Source of the DNA: Euryarchaeota archaeon UBA623
GTDB taxonomy: Archaea > Thermoplasmatota > Poseidoniia > Poseidoniales > Thalassarchaeaceae
Assembly (NCBI GenBank): GCA_002505325.1
Contig: DAUV01000067.1
Span: 1-6,749 of the forward strand
DNA length: 6,749 nt
Direction of reading: 5' to 3'
Below are positions 6,285 to 6,749 of this stretch, piece after piece. A program made the translations under genes and the position numbers. How positions within the stretch are numbered: the first letter of the stretch is position 1; each line of letters begins with the position of its first letter. The notes under the pieces were generated by a model. That model was not told the DNA's origin. It searched no databases and worked only from the letters and a program-made list of their open reading frames with translations.

Positions 6285-6749
6285 AGTCCAGGAACTGGTA
6301 ATGCCTCCTGCAATAATCAGTCGCAGGTAAGTGTCGCCGGTGAAACTTGCTGTCAGAGTATACTCTTCTGATGGGTAAGGTATCGTACCTAGGGTACCGC
6401 TCTCACTAGCGCCTGGTCCCCAGACCCTCTCTAGGGCCGAGATGGAACCGTGATCCCTCAGAGTTAGTGTAATGCTCGAAGAACCCGAACCACAATTCGC
6501 ATCGAGGAAGTAAATCATCTCGTCCCATTCTCCGTCATTAGGGTGGTCGCTGACGAAGAAAGTGTCGCGGATTTCAATATCAGGCCCAGTGTCTTCCCAG
6601 ATGTCGGAATACAGGTCACCTCCACGCACGAAGTAAACATCGCCGGAGTGCCCAACTCCGCTGGTGGCCAGCATCATCCTCATCTGTTCGACATCCGAGT
6701 CGTCGGTCCAGATGAATGAGGAGAAGAACTGGACATCCTTGTCGTATAC
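6279..6749 (-). CDS. Unidentified beta-rich protein, 5' part outside the window
   Basis: The C-terminal 156 residues of a longer protein; the frame stays open to the right edge, so the start lies beyond it. I do not recognise the family. The visible part is rich in Asp, Ser, Thr, Gly and aromatic residues and poor in Lys, with alternating hydrophobic stretches such as SSSITLTLRDHGS and EYTLTASFTGDTYLRLIIAGG that suggest beta strands. This fits a secreted or cell-surface domain, but the signal peptide, if any, is out of view. There is one cysteine (DANCGSG) and no transmembrane segment. An internal ATG at 6681-6683 could be read as a start, but the 22 upstream codons have the same protein-like acidic and aromatic composition and contain no stop, so a longer gene is favoured. 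It converges on the glutaredoxin with a 4-bp overlap. Confidence 0.6.
   Translation of the reverse strand, partial: VYDKDVQFFSSFIWTDDSDVEQMRMMLATSGVGHSGDVYFVRGGDLYSDIWEDTGPDIEIRDTFFVSDHPNDGEWDEMIYFLDANCGSGSSSITLTLRDHGSISALERVWGPGASESGTLGTIPYPSEEYTLTASFTGDTYLRLIIAGGITSSWTL

Noticed and set aside
1..6749. CRISPR arrays, tRNA genes, transposons or direct-repeat islands
   Set aside because: No regularly spaced repeats, tRNA cloverleaf signature, transposase or terminal inverted repeats were seen by eye; nearly the whole window is coding.

Overview
The window reads as a compact, gene-dense piece of an archaeal chromosome, most likely a marine planktonic euryarchaeon of the Poseidoniales (Marine Group II) type. 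Three things point there: an archaeal-type FAD synthase (RibL) rather than the bacterial RibF, a stand-alone archaeal-style RibB, and a large secreted subtilase beside membrane transport and redox genes, fitting a protein-degrading heterotroph. The lineage is an inference from family resemblance. No rRNA, tRNA, CRISPR array, insertion sequence or phage gene is visible.

Layout. On the minus strand, ribB (502-1215) is followed after 42 bp by ribL (1-459), a flavin-cofactor pair. A short divergent intergenic region (1216-1272) separates ribB from a plus-strand operon. It holds an AT-rich patch placed suitably for promoters in both directions and a 17-bp inverted repeat. The plus-strand operon is a GHMP-family sugar kinase of the HddA/fucokinase type (1273-2166), then a very large gene (about 2217-6029) joining a complete secreted subtilisin-like protease to an AmpG-type major facilitator permease, then a small dithiol glutaredoxin (about 6007-6282) whose start lies inside the end of the large gene. 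The glutaredoxin meets a minus-strand gene tail to tail, sharing the CTAG of the two stop codons. That gene is unidentified, beta-rich and cut off by the right edge.

The most interesting object is the protease-permease fusion. One uninterrupted reading frame carries a signal peptide, a propeptide-like region, a full Asp-His-Asn-Ser subtilase core, a beta-type domain, a membrane anchor and a roughly 12-helix transporter of the family that imports muropeptides or peptides in bacteria. The arrangement suggests a degrade-and-import machine in which the external protease is tethered to the transporter that could take up its products. The substrate and the coupling are inference. The predicted topology between the two halves does not add up simply, which makes the junction worth checking.

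How the genes may fit together: RibB feeds riboflavin synthesis and RibL converts FMN to FAD. The kinase-protease/permease-glutaredoxin cluster combines sugar phosphorylation, extracellular peptide processing with uptake, and cytoplasmic thiol redox, and is probably co-transcribed.
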